Positions 62,463 to 64,000 of a stretch of 64,000 nucleotides of DNA are shown in pieces. The number at the start of each line of letters is the position of its first letter. Positions within the stretch are counted from its first letter, which is position 1. The stretch covers positions 310,001-374,000 of the forward strand of contig NZ_LBJC01000033.1 of the NCBI RefSeq assembly GCF_004114535.1, written 5' to 3'. The position numbers and the translations under genes are program-made. The stretch is from Bradyrhizobium nanningense (GTDB taxonomy: Bacteria; Pseudomonadota; Alphaproteobacteria; Rhizobiales; Xanthobacteraceae). The notes below the pieces were generated by a model. It made no database searches. It was not told the origin of the DNA and saw only the letters and a list, made by a program, of their open reading frames with translations.

Positions 62463-62723
62463 ATGAGGAAATTTCTGTTTGCCGCCACCATGGTTACCGC
62501 CATCGCGGCTCCCGCATTCGCTGATGAAGTCGGCGTGCACGTCGGTCCGGTTGGCGCTGGCGTGACGGTCGGTCAATCCCACGAGTATCGCGAGCGAGAT
62601 CGCGATCGCGACCGCACCACCGTTATCAAGGAGCGCGAGCCCTCTGATCGCACCACGGTGATCAAGAAGGAAGATGAATTCGGCAATCGCGAAAAGACCG
62701 TGATTCATCACGACAACGACTGA
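62463..62723 (+). CDS. Small exported, Arg/Asp-rich protein
   Basis: An 86-residue product from the ATG 62463, which has GAGGAG six bases upstream; the ATG at 62457 touches the ribosome-binding site. The signal peptide ends APAFA|DEVGVH. The mature protein has a short Gly/Val part then a highly charged repeat-like segment (ERDRDRDRTTVIKERE, then SDRTTVIKKED). Similar small exported proteins are common in Bradyrhizobium. The function is unknown. A clear terminator follows. Confidence 0.8.
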   Translation: MRKFLFAATMVTAIAAPAFADEVGVHVGPVGAGVTVGQSHEYRERDRDRDRTTVIKEREPSDRTTVIKKEDEFGNREKTVIHHDND

Positions 62724-62731
62724 CGGAACGG

Positions 62732-62761
62732 GGCCCCGGCTCGATGCCGGGGCCTTCCTTT
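62732..62761 (+). terminator. Intrinsic terminator
   Basis: GGCCCCGG (62732-62739) pairs with CCGGGGCC (62747-62754) with a seven-base loop, followed by TTCCTTT. It is nine bases after the small exported protein stop. Confidence 0.85.
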
Positions 62762-62790
62762 GCGCAATCGGCAAATCGAATCGGGGTGGA

Positions 62791-63042
62791 ATGAAGATAC
62801 AAGCCCATGCGGAAAGTCATGTCGTCGAGCTCGATGACGGATCTCGCTGGCAGATCTTTCCCGGCGATCTCGCGACCACGCTGAGCTGGAAGCCCGAAAC
62901 CGATCTGCACCTGGAGCCGAGCCGCGACCGGGTAAGTTCGCATGTGCTGATTAATGCTGCCGATAGAACCCGCGTGCGGGTGATCGCCGCAGGCGAAGCG
63001 TGGCCCGACGGCGAGGTTAAGGATGCGCTGAAGGGCGGGTAG
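62791..63042 (+). CDS. Hypothetical small protein (83 aa)
   Basis: An 83-residue product with no signal peptide or helix. The sequence MKIQAHAESHVVELDDGSRW then QIFPGDLATTLSWKPETDLH looks like a small beta-rich domain with conserved-looking Trp residues. GGGGTGGA precedes the ATG. It was not recognised as a known family. It is convergent with the MarR gene (36-base gap) and lies just after a terminator, so it needs its own promoter. Confidence 0.7.
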   Translation: MKIQAHAESHVVELDDGSRWQIFPGDLATTLSWKPETDLHLEPSRDRVSSHVLINAADRTRVRVIAAGEAWPDGEVKDALKGG

Positions 63043-63078
63043 AGTCCTGCGGGTCGCAAGAGGCGGGAACAAGGGCGC

Positions 63079-63609
63079 CTAATCCTCTTGTAGCTCGGTC
63101 GCGATGCCGGTGAGCCAGCGCCGGATTGCGGCCTCCGTCTTCATGTCCAGGCCCCGAGCAAGGCGCTTCTCCAATTCGATCACCCGTTCCCTGCATGCCT
63201 TCAAGAGCGCTGCGCCGCGCGGCGTCAGCGTCCATTGCTGGATACGGCCGTGAACGGGATGGGGCGTCATCAGAATCGCGCCGTCACGTTCGAGATTACG
63301 GATGATGACGCCGACGGTCTGAGGCGTCAGGAAGGTGAGGCGGGCAACGTCGGCACCCGACAGGCCCGGATAGGCGTTCAGCATCGTCAACACCGCGAAT
63401 TGCGGCGAGGTCACGCCGAGATCGGCGAGGGTCCGCTCCATCGTCAGCCGAACCGCGGCGTGGGCCTGGCGCAGCAGATAGCCGAGATAGCCTTGCTCGC
63501 CGCGCTTGCCTTCGCCGGGCGCGGGCACACGCACTGTGCCGTCGTCGGCAGGTTCGGGCACCTTGCGGGCAGTTTTCGATCTTGTGATGGCAGCGGCCTT
63601 GCGCGACAT
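63079..63609 (-). CDS. MarR-family transcriptional regulator
   Basis: A 176-residue regulator from the ATG 63607-63609; the frame further upstream only overlaps the AhpD-like gene. A basic N-terminal extension of about 35 residues precedes the winged helix: MERTLADLGVTSPQFAVLTM, LSGADVARLTFLTPQTVGVI (recognition helix) and a wing with HPVHGRIQQWTLTPRG. It is divergent from the AhpD-like gene, with CTTAT/ATAAG repeats between them. It is probably a repressor of that gene and itself, responsive to oxidants or phenolics. Confidence 0.93.
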   Translation of the reverse strand: MSRKAAAITRSKTARKVPEPADDGTVRVPAPGEGKRGEQGYLGYLLRQAHAAVRLTMERTLADLGVTSPQFAVLTMLNAYPGLSGADVARLTFLTPQTVGVIIRNLERDGAILMTPHPVHGRIQQWTLTPRGAALLKACRERVIELEKRLARGLDMKTEAAIRRWLTGIATELQED

Positions 63610-63618
63610 ATCAGAGCT

Positions 63619-63648
63619 CTTATAAGATATAAGCACACTTACAATAAG
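63619..63648. promoter_or_regulatory. CTTAT...ATAAG operator-like repeats between marR-type and ahpD-like genes
   Basis: CTTATAAGATATAAG (63619-63633) is an inverted repeat with CTTAT/ATAAG arms. CTTACAATAAG follows at 63638-63648 with CTTA/TAAG arms. Both fall in the 54-base gap between the divergent starts. MarR proteins often bind such AT-rich palindromes. Confidence 0.6.
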
Positions 63649-63663
63649 ACCAGGTGAACCGCA

Positions 63664-64000
63664 ATGTCCCATGCCCGCAGCGAATACGAGGATTTCAAGA
63701 AGGTCGCGCCTGACGTCTATGATCTGGTGCTGGCGCTCGGTCAGCTTGCGGGCAAGGCCGGCCTCGACAAGCAGCTGATCGAGCTCGTCAAGCTGCGCGC
63801 CTCGCAGATCAACGGCTGTGCCTTCTGCGTGCAGCACCATGTCCTGCTGTCGGAACGGATCGGCGTTCCCGTCGACAAGCTTCATCTGGTCGCCGTCTGG
63901 CGCGAGGCGCCGATCTTCTCCGCGCGCGAGCGCGCCGCGCTGGCCTGGGCCGAGGCGCTGACCTTGCTGCCCGATGGCGTCAGCGAGGAGGTTTACGCCG
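63664..64000 (+). CDS. AhpD-like carboxymuconolactone decarboxylase family protein, partial
   Basis: The frame opens at ATG 63664 and runs off the right edge after about 112 codons. The AhpD-type redox motif CAFC is at residues 52-55 and is followed by VQHH. LIELVKLRASQINGC is the family signature. AhpD-like proteins are peroxidase-linked disulfide reductases. Divergence from a MarR regulator with shared operators suggests a stress-induced peroxide or alkylhydroperoxide response. The 3' part is outside the window. Confidence 0.9.
   Translation, partial: MSHARSEYEDFKKVAPDVYDLVLALGQLAGKAGLDKQLIELVKLRASQINGCAFCVQHHVLLSERIGVPVDKLHLVAVWREAPIFSARERAALAWAEALTLLPDGVSEEVYA

Noticed and set aside
1..64000. 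Search for CRISPR arrays, tRNA and rRNA genes, integrases, transposases and attachment sites
   Set aside because: No regularly spaced direct repeats, cloverleaf-like sequences or recombinase motifs were seen on reading through. Computed scans would be needed to exclude a weak tRNA.

Overview
The window looks like chromosomal DNA of an alphaproteobacterium of the Bradyrhizobium / Rhodopseudomonas group. The reasons are high GC with strong third-position bias, the gene content (sufBCDS with sufT and sufA, Omp25-type porin-like barrels, class I phaC, type 2 argC, glpX, recJ) and several families of intergenic palindromic repeats typical of Bradyrhizobium. This is inference from sequence, not a database match. 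I saw no rRNA, tRNA, CRISPR array, integrase or IS transposase.

Layout. 1-3.4 kb: end of an MFS transporter, tyrS, and divergent anmK. 3.5-5.9 kb: a two-gene unit of a four-helix membrane protein and a secreted protein that I recognise as a DNase II-family (eukaryote-type acid DNase) homologue. 6-10 kb: a GST behind a strong operator-like palindrome, an alpha/beta hydrolase, and a membrane LytTR regulator divergent from an acyltransferase. 10-17 kb: the iron-sulfur assembly operon (cysteine desulfurase, sufB, C, D, S, T, A) and a TfoX-like protein. 17.7-23 kb: a FabA paralogue, an HxlR regulator divergent from a frameshifted haloalkane dehalogenase-like gene with three copies of one palindrome, a diguanylate cyclase and a DEAD-box helicase. 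23-32 kb: an AraC regulator divergent from a secreted caspase-like protein, a stretch of very small membrane-protein genes, an FAD monooxygenase, two outer-membrane barrels and an SDR. 32-44 kb: parE, DedA, PaiB, argC, MAPEG, phaC, a small lipoprotein, an aminotransferase, hom and glpX.

44-57 kb: accessory genes between glpX and recJ. They include a GntR-controlled catabolic and transport unit (enoyl-CoA hydratase, CaiB-type CoA transferase, TctC-TctB-TctA uptake system, PdxA-like dehydrogenase), a YibI/YibH-like pair and a soluble chemoreceptor-like protein with reversed domain order. 57-64 kb: recJ, an SDR plus a class II aldolase, a lytic transglycosylase, two small proteins, and a MarR regulator divergent from a partial AhpD-like gene.

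The most notable items are the DNase II homologue and its membrane partner, the pair of related 33-35 residue membrane proteins at 26.1-26.8 kb, the one-base frameshift in the dehalogenase with its shared operator set, and the palindromic operators in front of the GST and around the GntR unit.
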